14,783 nucleotides of DNA from Limnochordia bacterium (GCA_007116995.1 SKHL01000291.1:1-14783); one strand, 5' to 3'. Shown: positions 6,922 through 14,038, numbered from the stretch's first letter. Notes: a model not told the origin generated them from the sequence alone. A program made the numbers and translations.

Positions 6922-7729
6922 ATGGTTAGAACCGTTACAAATCCCAATTATCCGAAACTCTTTAATTGGCTTGATGTTAGCCGGGGGAATGTTTTCCTTA
7001 TTAGGTGTGGTTGTGATTAGTCTGAATTTAACTGGATTGCGATTTACTTTAATGCATGTAGGATTACTCGGTGCCGCAGTGGGAATTAGTTTAGGAATCA
7101 GTCCGACCACGGGGGCTTTTATCCTGATAATAATTATATCCGGATTGTTAGGTACTATCGGAGACCGGTTACAGCTATCGGTTAACTCCCTGAGTGGATT
7201 GTTTATGACCGGATCTTTAGCTGTCGCATTTCTTATTCTAGCTCGCTCTGGGGTTCCCGCAATGGAAGTTTTTGGTATATTCGCTGGGAGTATTCTGTTC
7301 TTAACCACGGTAGATCTAGTGGTCATTGCTTCCCTTGGGTTACTCATTTTATCTGTCTTCTTTTTCGGCTTTCGTGAAATCCAGCTTACCTTAGTGGATA
7401 AGGATCTAGCTAAGAGTCTTGGTGTTCCTGTGGGCCTCATCCATCTGATAATCTTTCTTTTATTGGGATCGGCTGTGGCTTTCGCTTTAAAGCTTGTTGG
7501 TGCATTATTAGTTGACTCAGTGCTTTTGTTACCTGCCATGGCAGCACTACCCTTAACTAGTGGTCTAAAATCTGCCTTGTTTCTTACATCCCTGTTCGGT
7601 ATGTTGAGTTCAACCAGTGGATTCTTGTTGGCCTTACGCTTTGATTTACCCGTAGGAGCAAGTGTAGCAGTTAGTGGTACAGGAATATTACTACTTTCGT
7701 TATTAGTTCAAAGGAGGAATCGTAAATGA
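6911..7729 (+). CDS. Metal ABC transporter permease (ABC-3 family, ZnuB/TroC type)
   Basis: The 272-aa protein is an integral membrane protein with about eight hydrophobic segments. It is of the ABC-3 family size and carries the usual N-terminal pattern of a helix and FLIRNSLIG-like start (PIIRNSLIGLMLAGGMFSLL). The late segment ALKLVGALLVDSVLLLPAMAA matches the conserved region of ZnuB/TroC permeases (KLVGALLV...LLPAA). It forms the channel for a divalent metal. GTG at 6911 overlaps the ATPase stop (TGA 6919-6921) by 11 nt. A TTG at 6914 is a possible alternative. The 3' end overlaps the binding-protein gene by 4 nt (ATGA). Confidence 0.9.
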   Translation: MLIEWLEPLQIPIIRNSLIGLMLAGGMFSLLGVVVISLNLTGLRFTLMHVGLLGAAVGISLGISPTTGAFILIIIISGLLGTIGDRLQLSVNSLSGLFMTGSLAVAFLILARSGVPAMEVFGIFAGSILFLTTVDLVVIASLGLLILSVFFFGFREIQLTLVDKDLAKSLGVPVGLIHLIIFLLLGSAVAFALKLVGALLVDSVLLLPAMAALPLTSGLKSALFLTSLFGMLSSTSGFLLALRFDLPVGASVAVSGTGILLLSLLVQRRNRK

Positions 7730-8469
7730 AAAAAATACTGTTTATTGTTATACTACTTATCTTTATATCATCTGGTATGGTTTCTGCCCAACAGGAACTA
7801 AATGTGGTCGCATCAACTGCCTGGGTTGGAGGTATTGCTGAGGCTGCTGGTGTAACTAACATCCGAGTTTTAGCTCCCACAGAATTACGGCATCCGACAG
7901 AGTATGATTTTCGTCCTAGTGATATTCAGTTAGCTCTCAGAGCCGACTATATCATCTGGGCGGGCTATGAGCCATTTATTCGAAGATTAGTGGAGGCAGC
8001 CAATATTCCTGAGCAGAAAGTACTGCGAGTTAATACCAATAATAGCCCACCCATTCTCCGTGAATCTGTACGTACATTGGCTATGCAGCTCGGTCAAGAA
8101 GCTGCCATGAGTACCTGGGAGCAGAAATTAGATGCGTTAGCGGAACAGTTACAGTCAGCGGCTAAAAATATGTGTGTTAGTGAAATCGCTGTTGCGGTCC
8201 AAGGTCACCAGCAGCGATTTGTTGAATGGCTAGGCTACAATGTTGTAGCGGTATATGGCCCAGGGGAGATGACTCCAACCCAATTAGCCAATGTACTTAA
8301 GGAAAATCCAGTCATGATCATAGACAACTGGCATAGTGCACAAGGGCAACCGCTAGTAACGGCAGAGAAATCGTATCATTCTCTTCTGAACTTTCCTGGA
8401 ACAGAAGGGACTAGAACACTTCTTGATGTGATTAAATATAATGGAAAGCAATTGGGGTTAATACCCTAA
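7726..8469 (+). CDS. Metal ABC transporter substrate-binding protein (ZnuA/TroA-like)
   Basis: The 247-aa protein has a signal peptide (positive MKK, hydrophobic 4-15, cleavage near VSA-QQ at 19-22) and a cluster A-I metal-binding protein body. Likely ligands are His56 in RHPTEYDFRPSD (family pattern DPHxYEPxPSD), His161 in VAVQGHQQRF, and perhaps His203 in DNWH. It captures the metal outside the membrane for the ABC-3 permease. The ATG at 7726 overlaps the permease stop and has AAGGAGG 8 nt upstream. It is shorter than most ZnuA proteins (~300 aa). It lacks the His-rich loop of zinc binders and the lipobox Cys expected for a Gram-positive binding protein. The terminator at 8489 closes the operon. 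Confidence 0.85.
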   Translation: MKKILFIVILLIFISSGMVSAQQELNVVASTAWVGGIAEAAGVTNIRVLAPTELRHPTEYDFRPSDIQLALRADYIIWAGYEPFIRRLVEAANIPEQKVLRVNTNNSPPILRESVRTLAMQLGQEAAMSTWEQKLDALAEQLQSAAKNMCVSEIAVAVQGHQQRFVEWLGYNVVAVYGPGEMTPTQLANVLKENPVMIIDNWHSAQGQPLVTAEKSYHSLLNFPGTEGTRTLLDVIKYNGKQLGLIP

Positions 8470-8488
8470 GGACGACTAGAGATCTGAT

Positions 8489-8516
8489 AGGTTGCCTTTT
8501 TAGGTAGCCTTTTTTA
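8489..8516 (+). terminator. Rho-independent terminator of the metal-uptake operon
   Basis: AGGTTGCCT (8489-8497) pairs with AGGTAGCCT (8502-8510) through nine base pairs, including two G-U pairs, around a TTTT loop. Five more T residues follow (8511-8515). It lies 20 nt after the binding-protein stop. Confidence 0.85.
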
Positions 8517-8735
8517 TTTGGTGACATAGGTACAGGATTCAGACAAGGGGCAAAACACAATAAAACAAAACAAGGAAGTTCGGCAGGTTATGGAGAATAA
8601 ATAAACATTGTTTAAATTGTGGATAATTCCATTGGTTCGTGGAATTTAGGTGTCGTATGCGACTAATAACAGAGTGGGGGGTGAAACCCGCTGTAAGAGT
8701 CCTGACTTAGAAGCTTTCTTACAACGGGGTATTGG
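8517..8735 (+). other. Rex leader region with several short inverted repeats
   Basis: The 219 nt before rex hold no gene. They contain AATTCCA/TGGAATT (8625-8646, 8-nt loop), GTCG/CGAC (8652-8663, 4-nt loop), an imperfect ACAG...CTGT stem with an inner TGGG/CCCG (about 8670-8694), and GTAAGA/TCTTAC (8693-8722). The first part is A-rich. The set could fold as a structured leader or mark protein sites. I see no match to a known riboswitch and no convincing Rex box. Confidence 0.3.
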
Positions 8736-9404
8736 GTGACAACACGTGATACTAAAAAGCGCAATGGGATACCACAGGGAGTAATAACCCGTTTGCCCAT
8801 ATATTCTCGATTTTTAAATGAGTTGAAGGCGAAAGATATTCAACGAGTTTCGTCAGGCCAATTAGGGAAATCACTTAACATCACAGCAGCTCAGATCCGA
8901 TCGGACCTTAGCTATTTTGGTTCCTTCGGGCAGCACGGATATGGCTATCGAGTGGACGAGTTACTCGAACATATTAGGCATATTCTTGGCATGGATAAAT
9001 TGCATCATTTGATCCTAGTAGGAGCTGGAAACCTAGGTCGTGCTATTGCTAGTTATGGTAGTTTTCGTGACCGCGGGTTTGCAATTCAAGGAATTTTCGA
9101 TAGTAATCCTTTACTAGAAGGAAATTTTCTCTCTGGATGTATTATCCAACCGGTTTCCAAGCTTGAGGAGTATTTAGCTGCGAATAGGGTAGATATTGGT
9201 GTAATCGCTACCCCAAGGGATGCTAGTCAAGATATCTGTGATCGGCTTGTGAAAAACAACGTGAGAGGTATCTGGAATTTTTCACCGATTCATTTAATTG
9301 TGCCACAGGGCTTTATTGTGGAGCATATGCATTTAACAGACAGTCTTCTTCGGATTTCCTTTAAGTTACGGGAGATTGAGCAAAGGAGAGAAGAGACAAA
9401 ATAA
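8736..9404 (+). CDS. rex: Redox-sensing transcriptional repressor Rex
   Basis: The 222-aa protein has the complete Rex architecture. An N-terminal winged helix (about 12-75) includes GVITRLPIYSRFL and the DNA-contact region SLNITAAQIRSDLSYFGSFG. A Rossmann domain follows with GAGNLGRA (96-103) for NAD(H), and the tail has the family pattern GIWNFSP. Rex senses the NADH/NAD+ ratio and represses genes for fermentation and anaerobic respiration when NADH is low. I chose the GTG at 8736; the upstream ribosome binding site (ACGGGGT) is weak, but the resulting N-terminus fits the family. The MarR gene lies 59 nt downstream on the same strand. The leader is long for this compact region. Confidence 0.95.
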   Translation: MTTRDTKKRNGIPQGVITRLPIYSRFLNELKAKDIQRVSSGQLGKSLNITAAQIRSDLSYFGSFGQHGYGYRVDELLEHIRHILGMDKLHHLILVGAGNLGRAIASYGSFRDRGFAIQGIFDSNPLLEGNFLSGCIIQPVSKLEEYLAANRVDIGVIATPRDASQDICDRLVKNNVRGIWNFSPIHLIVPQGFIVEHMHLTDSLLRISFKLREIEQRREETK

Positions 9405-9463
9405 GACGAAGTCAAGCCAGTTATTCCGTTTAGCGTACACTCACAGAAAGAAGGTAGAGTTTT

Positions 9464-9898
9464 ATGATACGACATCATCATGCACAAGAATTGGAACTTC
9501 AAATGCGTAAAATTGCTATCTTGATGCGGCAGAATACGAAGAGCTTGTTAGCAACGCACGATATAACACTACCTCAATATTATGCGTTGATTCAATTAAG
9601 GGATCAGAGGCTAACCATGGGAGACCTATGTTCTCGCTTGTTCTTAGCTTCAAGCACGGTCACGGATCTGATTGACCGAATGGAAAGTGTAAAGCTTGTT
9701 CAGCGCATTAGAGATGATCAGGATCGTCGAGTAATCCGTATTGAATTACTGCCAGGCGGCAAAGCTATCATTGATCGAGTAGTGGAGGAACGCCTAAATT
9801 TCCTTTCAAAACGTCTGTTTAAAATGGATGATGCAAACGTGGATGTGTTAATGAAAACAGTGAAAGAATTACAGCATCTCATGGAACAGCAGGAATAA
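9464..9898 (+). CDS. MarR-family transcriptional regulator
   Basis: The 144-aa protein has a MarR winged helix-turn-helix. Dimerisation helices lie at both ends (about 5-30 and 105-142). The recognition region is MGDLCSRLFLASSTVTDLIDRMES, and the wing RIRDDQDRRVIRIELLPGGKAI shows the DxR pattern typical of the family. AGAAGG at about 10 nt supports the ATG at 9464. MarR proteins usually bind palindromes as dimers and respond to small ligands. A fabI gene lies just beyond the small gene on the other strand, so a FabT-like role in fatty acid synthesis is possible, but no FabT-type site was seen. Target unknown. Confidence 0.88.
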   Translation: MIRHHHAQELELQMRKIAILMRQNTKSLLATHDITLPQYYALIQLRDQRLTMGDLCSRLFLASSTVTDLIDRMESVKLVQRIRDDQDRRVIRIELLPGGKAIIDRVVEERLNFLSKRLFKMDDANVDVLMKTVKELQHLMEQQE

Positions 9899-9906
9899 GT
9901 TCACTC

Positions 9907-10116
9907 TTAATTTTCTTTTTCCTTTTTCTTAATCGGAGTCTCGTTTCCCTGTTCATCTATGAATACAGTATTGTTCAGAGTCTGCACCAAATTTCCCTTT
10001 ACTTGATCAAGATACTTACGACGCAACTGGGCTTGCTCTTGAGTTTCAGCTGGGGTTAAGCCTTCTTCTTTTGACTTTTTATATAATTCATTTACGCGTT
10101 TGACTAAGGGATCCAT
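9907..10116 (-). CDS. DUF896 (YnzC/UPF0291) family protein
   Basis: The 69-aa protein begins MDPLVKRVNELYKKSKEEGL, and its next part, TPAETQEQAQLRRKYLDQ, is the signature of the DUF896/YnzC family common in Bacillota. These are small, soluble helical hairpins. In Bacillus subtilis a member is linked to the SOS regulon, but a general function is not established. A clean AAGGAG lies 6-7 nt before the ATG at 10116. The tail is Lys/Glu-rich (PIKKKEKEN). It converges on the MarR gene with 8 nt between their stops and diverges from fabI across 159 nt. Confidence 0.92.
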   Translation of the reverse strand: MDPLVKRVNELYKKSKEEGLTPAETQEQAQLRRKYLDQVKGNLVQTLNNTVFIDEQGNETPIKKKEKEN

Positions 10117-10275
10117 AGTTAACTCCTTTTCTCATGACGTATTTCCATATTATTTCTCGTTTCTTAGAAGAAATCCTGCTATATTAAGCATTTCATTCAA
10201 ATCACAACCTAAGTTAACATATATATTCTATGGGATTGTCATAATTTAACTGATACTAACAGGAGATGATAGGTA

Positions 10276-11043
10276 GTGCTACTTAAAGGTAAAAAGATCG
10301 CTATTTTTAATATCGCAAATAAACGAAGTTTAGCTTGGGCTATCGCGAAGAGCATGGATGCCGAGGGAGCTGAGTTAATCTTAGGTTACCAGAGTGAACG
10401 AACGAAAGGGAATGTAGAGAGTTTGCTAGATGAATTGTCTAAAGAACCGTTAGCCCTGATATCTTGTGATGTTACAAGTGATGCAAACCTTGTCGATGTA
10501 ACCAAACGTATCCAGCTCATTGGCAATATTGATGGTTTAGTTCACTCTCTAGCATTTGCACCAAGAGAGTGTTTAGAACAACCGTTTGTGGAAACGGACC
10601 GAGATGACTTTTGGACAGCCCTAAATATCAGTGCTTATTCTTTAATCGCACTAACCCGTGCTGTTCGCCCTTTATTAAATTCTGAGGCTAGTATTATGGC
10701 TTTGTCCTATTATGGAGCGGAGAAGGTAATACCGAATTACAATGTAATGGGTGTCGCTAAGTCTGCACTAGAAGCTAGTGTTCGTTATCTGGCCTATGAT
10801 TTAGGTCCGGACAAAATTAGAGTAAATGCTATCTCTGCAGGTCCCGTGAACACGTTAGCGGCTCGAGGGGTATCTGGCTTTGTTAGTATGTTAGATCTAC
10901 ATTCAGAACGAGCTCCCTTAAGGCGAAATATCGAAGCAGAAGAGGTAGGAGATACAGCTGTCTTCTTTGCTAGTCGGTTATCGTCGGGAATAACAGGTGA
11001 GATCTTATACGTAGATACAGGTTACAATATAATGGGAATGTAG
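10276..11043 (+). CDS. fabI: Enoyl-[acyl-carrier-protein] reductase (NADH), FabI
   Basis: The 255-aa protein is a short-chain dehydrogenase-fold enoyl reductase that performs the last step of each fatty acid elongation cycle. FabI-specific residues are present: Tyr145 in LSYYGAE, Tyr155 in PNYNVMGVAK and Lys162, matching E. coli Tyr146, Tyr156 and Lys163. AISAGPVNTLAA and GEILYVDTGY also match FabI. One change is odd: the first glycine of the cofactor loop (GVANKRSIAW in B. subtilis) is Asn12 here, in FNIANKRSLAW. Ala93 in HSLAFAP stands where E. coli has Gly93. The GTG at 10276 is supported by AGGAGA 9 nt upstream. The neighbouring genes are not other fab genes, so this is a stand-alone copy. 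Confidence 0.93.
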   Translation: MLLKGKKIAIFNIANKRSLAWAIAKSMDAEGAELILGYQSERTKGNVESLLDELSKEPLALISCDVTSDANLVDVTKRIQLIGNIDGLVHSLAFAPRECLEQPFVETDRDDFWTALNISAYSLIALTRAVRPLLNSEASIMALSYYGAEKVIPNYNVMGVAKSALEASVRYLAYDLGPDKIRVNAISAGPVNTLAARGVSGFVSMLDLHSERAPLRRNIEAEEVGDTAVFFASRLSSGITGEILYVDTGYNIMGM

Positions 11044-11049
11044 TTTCCC

Positions 11050-11086
11050 AAAGGGCTGAGATGTTGTCCTTTCTCACATACTTTTT
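11050..11086 (+). terminator. Possible weak terminator after fabI
   Basis: AAAGGGC (11050-11056) pairs with GTCCTTT (11066-11072), seven pairs including one G-U, around a 9-nt loop. The T run (11082-11086) comes only after a 9-nt gap, so termination here is uncertain. Confidence 0.3.
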
Positions 11087-11132
11087 AGCTGAATTGGAAG
11101 AATATGAAGCTAGAGAGGAGTGATGAAGCTAG

Positions 11133-11282
11133 ATGAAAGTGAGAGATGGAAATTCATTGAAACGCATCCTTTGGATTGTCATTCTTGTAGCGATTGTTGC
11201 CTTTCTCATATCCATACGTTTGCTGCCTCGTTATGGTCCTCCCGAAACTATGGCCTTTGTTGACCAGCTCTTTCTTCTATAG
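11133..11282 (+). CDS. Possible small single-pass membrane protein, 49 aa
   Basis: An ATG at 11133 opens a 49-codon frame ending at TAG 11280-11282. The peptide has a charged start (MKVRDGNSLKR), one strong membrane segment (about residues 12-28, ILWIVILVAIVAFLISI), and a short outside tail with a Pro-rich stretch (RYGPPET). AGGAG lies 12 nt upstream, a little far but usable. The hydrophobic helix flanked by basic residues suggests a real product, but this short frame could be chance. It lies in the 380-nt space between fabI and the DUF554 gene. The rest of that space (11283-11424) shows no gene or clear signal. Family not recognised. Confidence 0.45.
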   Translation: MKVRDGNSLKRILWIVILVAIVAFLISIRLLPRYGPPETMAFVDQLFLL

Positions 11283-11424
11283 ACCACGAACGAAACAATG
11301 GAAATCTGAGGCCCAGCTACATGACTACAGAATACAAGTAGACCTATTTTCATGGTAAGAAGAAGGTAATTCAGTTGTGGATACCGAATTGATACAAAAA
11401 CTCGGTAGAATAAGGTGATTTGTT

Positions 11425-12099
11425 TTGATCCTATGGGGTTCGGTAGTAAATGCAGTTGCTATCCTTCTTGGTGCAATGCTTGGAGTTTCGTTAAAGCTAA
11501 GAGAAGAGATTAGGGTAACAATTATGCAGGGTTTAGGGTTAGCTGTAATGGTAATTGGAATCAGTATGGGATTAGCTAGTGAGAATATTCTCCTTCCTAT
11601 TGCAAGCTTGGTTGTAGGTGGGATAATTGGCGAAAGCATAAACATTGAAGCACGCCTAGCTGCTATAGGACGATTACTAGATCGCAAACCAATGGATGGG
11701 GAAGACGGACTGACACATGGCTTTCTTACCGCATCCTTAGTGTATTGCGTAGGGGCTATGGCGGTACTAGGTGCCTTAGACAGTGGGTTACAAAAATCTC
11801 ATGATATTCTGTATGCCAAGTCCATGCTAGACGGAGTGAGTGCCATTTTTTTTGCCTCTTCTTTTGGGATTGGGGTAGCGTTCTCAAGTATACCGGTATT
11901 TTTGTACCAGGGGTCGATCGCTTTATTAGCGAATTTCTTAGCCCCTTTATTTCACCCGAGTGCTATCGTTGAAATGACATCCACAGGTGGTATGTTAATC
12001 ATTGGAATAGGAATGAACGTGCTAGGAATTGCTAAAATTTCTGTAGGTAATCTATTACCAGCTTTAGGTGTGGCTGTTATTCTAAGCATGTTTTTTTAG
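11425..12099 (+). CDS. DUF554 family membrane protein
   Basis: The 224-aa protein is highly hydrophobic, with about seven membrane segments. It begins ILWGSVVNAVAILLGAMLG, the usual DUF554 (YdfK/YqgA) N-terminus. The middle GGIIGESINIEARLAAIG and the later HGFLTASLVYCVGAMAVLGALDSG are also characteristic. Function in the family is unknown; it resembles a transporter-like membrane protein. The TTG start at 11425 follows AAGGTGA (11412-11418) at 6 nt. The length is normal for the family. The next gene, selD, starts 186 nt downstream; I see no clear terminator or promoter in that gap. Confidence 0.88.
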   Translation: MILWGSVVNAVAILLGAMLGVSLKLREEIRVTIMQGLGLAVMVIGISMGLASENILLPIASLVVGGIIGESINIEARLAAIGRLLDRKPMDGEDGLTHGFLTASLVYCVGAMAVLGALDSGLQKSHDILYAKSMLDGVSAIFFASSFGIGVAFSSIPVFLYQGSIALLANFLAPLFHPSAIVEMTSTGGMLIIGIGMNVLGIAKISVGNLLPALGVAVILSMFF

Positions 12100-12285
12100 T
12101 GTTGACGATAAAAGAAAACACCTAACAGTAGCTAATAAACAGTTATATTCTTCTGGATCTTATACATCGACTAGTTCTTGATTTAGCAGGGTATTAGGGT
12201 GAGAATAGCGTAATATAGCACAGTGATTCATCTGTAGTTAGCAGTCTTGGTAACCATCTTTATTTTGGAAAGGAGGCGTCAGAGT

Positions 12286-13311
12286 GTGATTAAGCTTACC
12301 CAATTTAGCAAGAATCCCGGTTGAGCCTGTAAAATAGAGCCGGGTGCTCTGTCAACGATTCTAAGTGCACTACCCCTAAGTCATGACTCGAGAATTTTAG
12401 TAGGCTTTCAGACAGCTGATGATGCAGCTGTGATTCAGATTGATGAACAACGTGCTTTAATCCAAACCCTTGACTTTTTTACTCCCGTTGTCGATGAACC
12501 CTTCCTCTTTGGGCAGATCGCAGCGGCTAATGCACTGAGTGATGTATATGCTATGGGCGGTACTCCCTTTACCGCTATGAATATCGGTGGATTTCCTAGA
12601 TGTTTAGATAAACAAGTGATTAGTCAGATTCTGCTTGGGGGGATGGATAAACTGGCAGAAGCTGATGTTTTATTAGTTGGAGGCCATTCCGTCGTTGATG
12701 ATGAGTTGAAGTATGGGATGTCTGTCACCGGATGGGTTGATCCTAAGCGAGTAATGTCTAACGCAGGAGCACGAACTAATGATGTATTAGTTCTTACCAA
12801 GCCACTTGGAACTGGTATAGCCATAAACGCCCTTAAGGGGGGGTTGATTACTACTGACCAATGTACGGCCTTTACATGGATGTCCCAGTTAAACGCGCAC
12901 GCCTCCATAGCTATGCAAAAGGTCCGTACTCATGCTTGCACCGATGTAACAGGGTTTGGGCTGGTGGGGCATGGGTATGAAATGGCCAAGGCCAGCCATG
13001 TTCAGTTACATTTTACTATGTCCAAGATTCCATGTTTAGATAACGTGTTAGAATGGGCAGCCATGGGTTTAGTGCCCGCTGGCACCTACATGAATCAAAG
13101 ATACTATCAGGATTATGTTATTAAGACCGGAGATATTCGGGATGCGGATCTTGATCTCATTTATGATCCACAGACATCAGGCGGACTGCTGATCGCTGTA
13201 CATCCAGATGATGCATTAGAACTGGTAAATTCGATTAATGATCATACCCATAGGGCCACAATCGTAGGCTGTGTACAGGCTGGAGAACCCAGTATCGTGG
13301 TGGGAAAATAA
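12286..13311 (+). CDS. selD: Selenide, water dikinase SelD, selenocysteine-containing
   Basis: SelD makes selenophosphate from selenide and ATP, the selenium donor for selenocysteine and selenouridine. The frame starts at GTG 12286 (AGGAGG at 12271-12276, 9 nt upstream) and runs to TAA 13309-13311, giving 341 residues, full length for SelD. Codon 13 is an in-frame UGA (12322-12324) in the motif NPG-UGA-ACK, aligned with catalytic Cys17 of E. coli (GCGCK), and the essential Lys follows at 16. Other SelD motifs are intact: ADDAAV, DFFTPVVDEPFLFGQIAAAN, ALSDVYAMGG, GGHSV, TDVTGFGLVGH and DPQTSGGLL. The UGA is best read as selenocysteine, as in other bacterial SelD proteins. A coding call limited by stops begins at GTG 12430 and removes 48 residues including the active site. 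Confidence 0.95.
12322..12352 (+). promoter_or_regulatory. UGA selenocysteine codon and bacterial SECIS hairpin in selD
   Basis: Ten nt or fewer after the UGA (12322-12324) a stem begins. A34-U52, U35-G51 and AGAGC (12336-12340) with GCTCT (12346-12350) give seven pairs around the five-base loop CGGGT (12341-12345). The loop starts 17 nt after the UGA, and its second base is G. Both features match the bacterial SECIS description (loop about 16-37 nt downstream, G among its first two bases). The hairpin is within the coding frame, as bacterial SelB requires. Confidence 0.85.
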
Positions 13312-13387
13312 GTATAGCCTGTAACATGCTGGATATTCTATGCTAAGTGTATCGTTGTAGGGCGAAGAAAGAAGAATTTCTAAAGTT

Positions 13388-13744
13388 TTAGGCTTCGTGC
13401 TGGGATTCATGGATAATTGATCTTGATTCGTGGTCTATCTCCCAATGGATCAGTAGGGTCATAAGACCGCGTAGTAATACTAGTGCTCCAACAATAAGTA
13501 GATCCTGGGGATCTCGTACTGAAATAGTGCGTAATATTTCGCCACCTAGCTGAAATTCAAGTCCGAGGGCTAGCGCACGTGCGAACCTAAGTCGGATATC
13601 CGTGGACGGCTGATGAAACTTTAAGTGACAAAAGCGGATAAAAATCAGCAATCCTGAATAGGAAATTACCAAGGCTCCCATTAACTCAAGTGTAATGACT
13701 AGAAATTGGATTATAACTTCGACAAAATAAATTATAGTATCCAT
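13388..13744 (-). CDS. DUF1622 family membrane protein
   Basis: The 118-aa protein has hydrophobic segments at about residues 4-37, 61-70 and 82-100. The family-type stretch LRFARALALGLEFQLGGEILRTISVR is followed by DLLIVGALVLLRGLMTLLIHWEI. This fits the DUF1622 family, small membrane proteins without assigned function. The N-terminal helix and the length are normal. The ATG at 13742-13744 is preceded by GAGGT about 8 nt away. It lies after a terminator on the same strand (13772-13803) and so probably has its own promoter. It converges on selD with 76 nt between stops. No catalytic motif is visible. Confidence 0.85.
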   Translation of the reverse strand: MDTIIYFVEVIIQFLVITLELMGALVISYSGLLIFIRFCHLKFHQPSTDIRLRFARALALGLEFQLGGEILRTISVRDPQDLLIVGALVLLRGLMTLLIHWEIDHESRSIIHESQHEA

Positions 13745-13771
13745 TGAATTACCTCATATCTATATACTAGT

Positions 13772-13803
13772 AAAAAAGCCTCAGATAATTATGAGGCTTT
13801 TTT
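13772..13803 (-). terminator. Strong bidirectional-type terminator between two minus-strand genes
   Basis: AAAAAAGCCTCA (13772-13783) pairs perfectly with TGAGGCTTTTTT (13792-13803) around an 8-nt loop. On the minus strand it follows the thiamine-binding-like gene directly, whose last codons touch it. It is symmetric, with A and T runs on both sides, and could stop transcription from either side. Confidence 0.9.
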
Positions 13804-14038
13804 ATGTACTGTTAGAAATGGTAACCACCATCACCACTTCATAGTCAGTAGCTTGAGTTCGTTGGTGTAATGACCGAAGAGCGTTCCACACTTCATCGGT
13901 CTCACCCCTTAGATGCGTGCTTAATGAGCCAATATCATATTGAAGCTGCTGACCTTCAAGCGCTTTGAGAGAATCCATCACTACTTCATCGGATTCGGTG
14001 GTCTCTACGGGATATAAGGATACTTCTGCAGTAATCAA
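13802..14038 (-). CDS. Thiamine-binding / YkoF-like (MTH1187 family) protein
   Basis: The 78-aa protein begins MITAEVSLYPVET and contains LQYDIGSLSTHLRGETDEVWNALRSLHQ, a pattern of the MTH1187/YkoF thiamine-binding family (first strand MITAEVSIYP, ferredoxin-like fold). Family members form dimers or tetramers and are proposed to bind thiamine or a related pyrimidine; the role is not settled. At 78 aa it is slightly shorter than the usual ~95-100 residues. The TTG start at 14038 follows AGGAGG at 9 nt, which decides it. It is downstream of the LysM gene on the same strand (96 nt gap) and ends at a strong terminator. Confidence 0.8.
   Translation of the reverse strand: MITAEVSLYPVETTESDEVVMDSLKALEGQQLQYDIGSLSTHLRGETDEVWNALRSLHQRTQATDYEVVMVVTISNST

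Noticed and set aside
6814..7539. 241-aa open frame on the minus strand opposite the ABC ATPase and permease genes
   Set aside because: It is a mirror of two well-supported transporter genes. Its protein is of low complexity for that reason (Asn/Pro/Lys/Arg-rich) and has no family resemblance.
8605..8630. Rex-type operator near TTGTTTAAATTGTGG
   Set aside because: The sequence is not an inverted repeat and differs from the Rex consensus on its right half.
8641..8720. Cobalamin-like riboswitch upstream of rex
   Set aside because: GGTGAAA and CTGTAAG resemble fragments of the cobalamin element, but the B12 box and the proper core order are missing, and rex is not a B12 gene.
10212..10251. Inverted repeat AGTTAA / TTAACT before fabI as a FapR or FabT site
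   Set aside because: The arms are short and 28 nt apart in AT-rich DNA, and they do not match a known fatty-acid regulator site.
11123..11240. Alternative short ORF starting at ATG 11123, containing CHSCSDCC
   Set aside because: The ATG lies only 2 nt after the GGAG, too close for a ribosome binding site, and the frame overlaps the more plausible membrane ORF. The cysteine run looks like a chance effect.
12430..13311. SelD starting at the GTG 12430 without its N-terminus
   Set aside because: No ribosome binding site lies at a fitting distance, and the frame continues upstream through UGA 12322 to the GTG at 12286 with a strong AGGAGG. The skipped 48 residues contain the conserved SelD N-terminal motifs.
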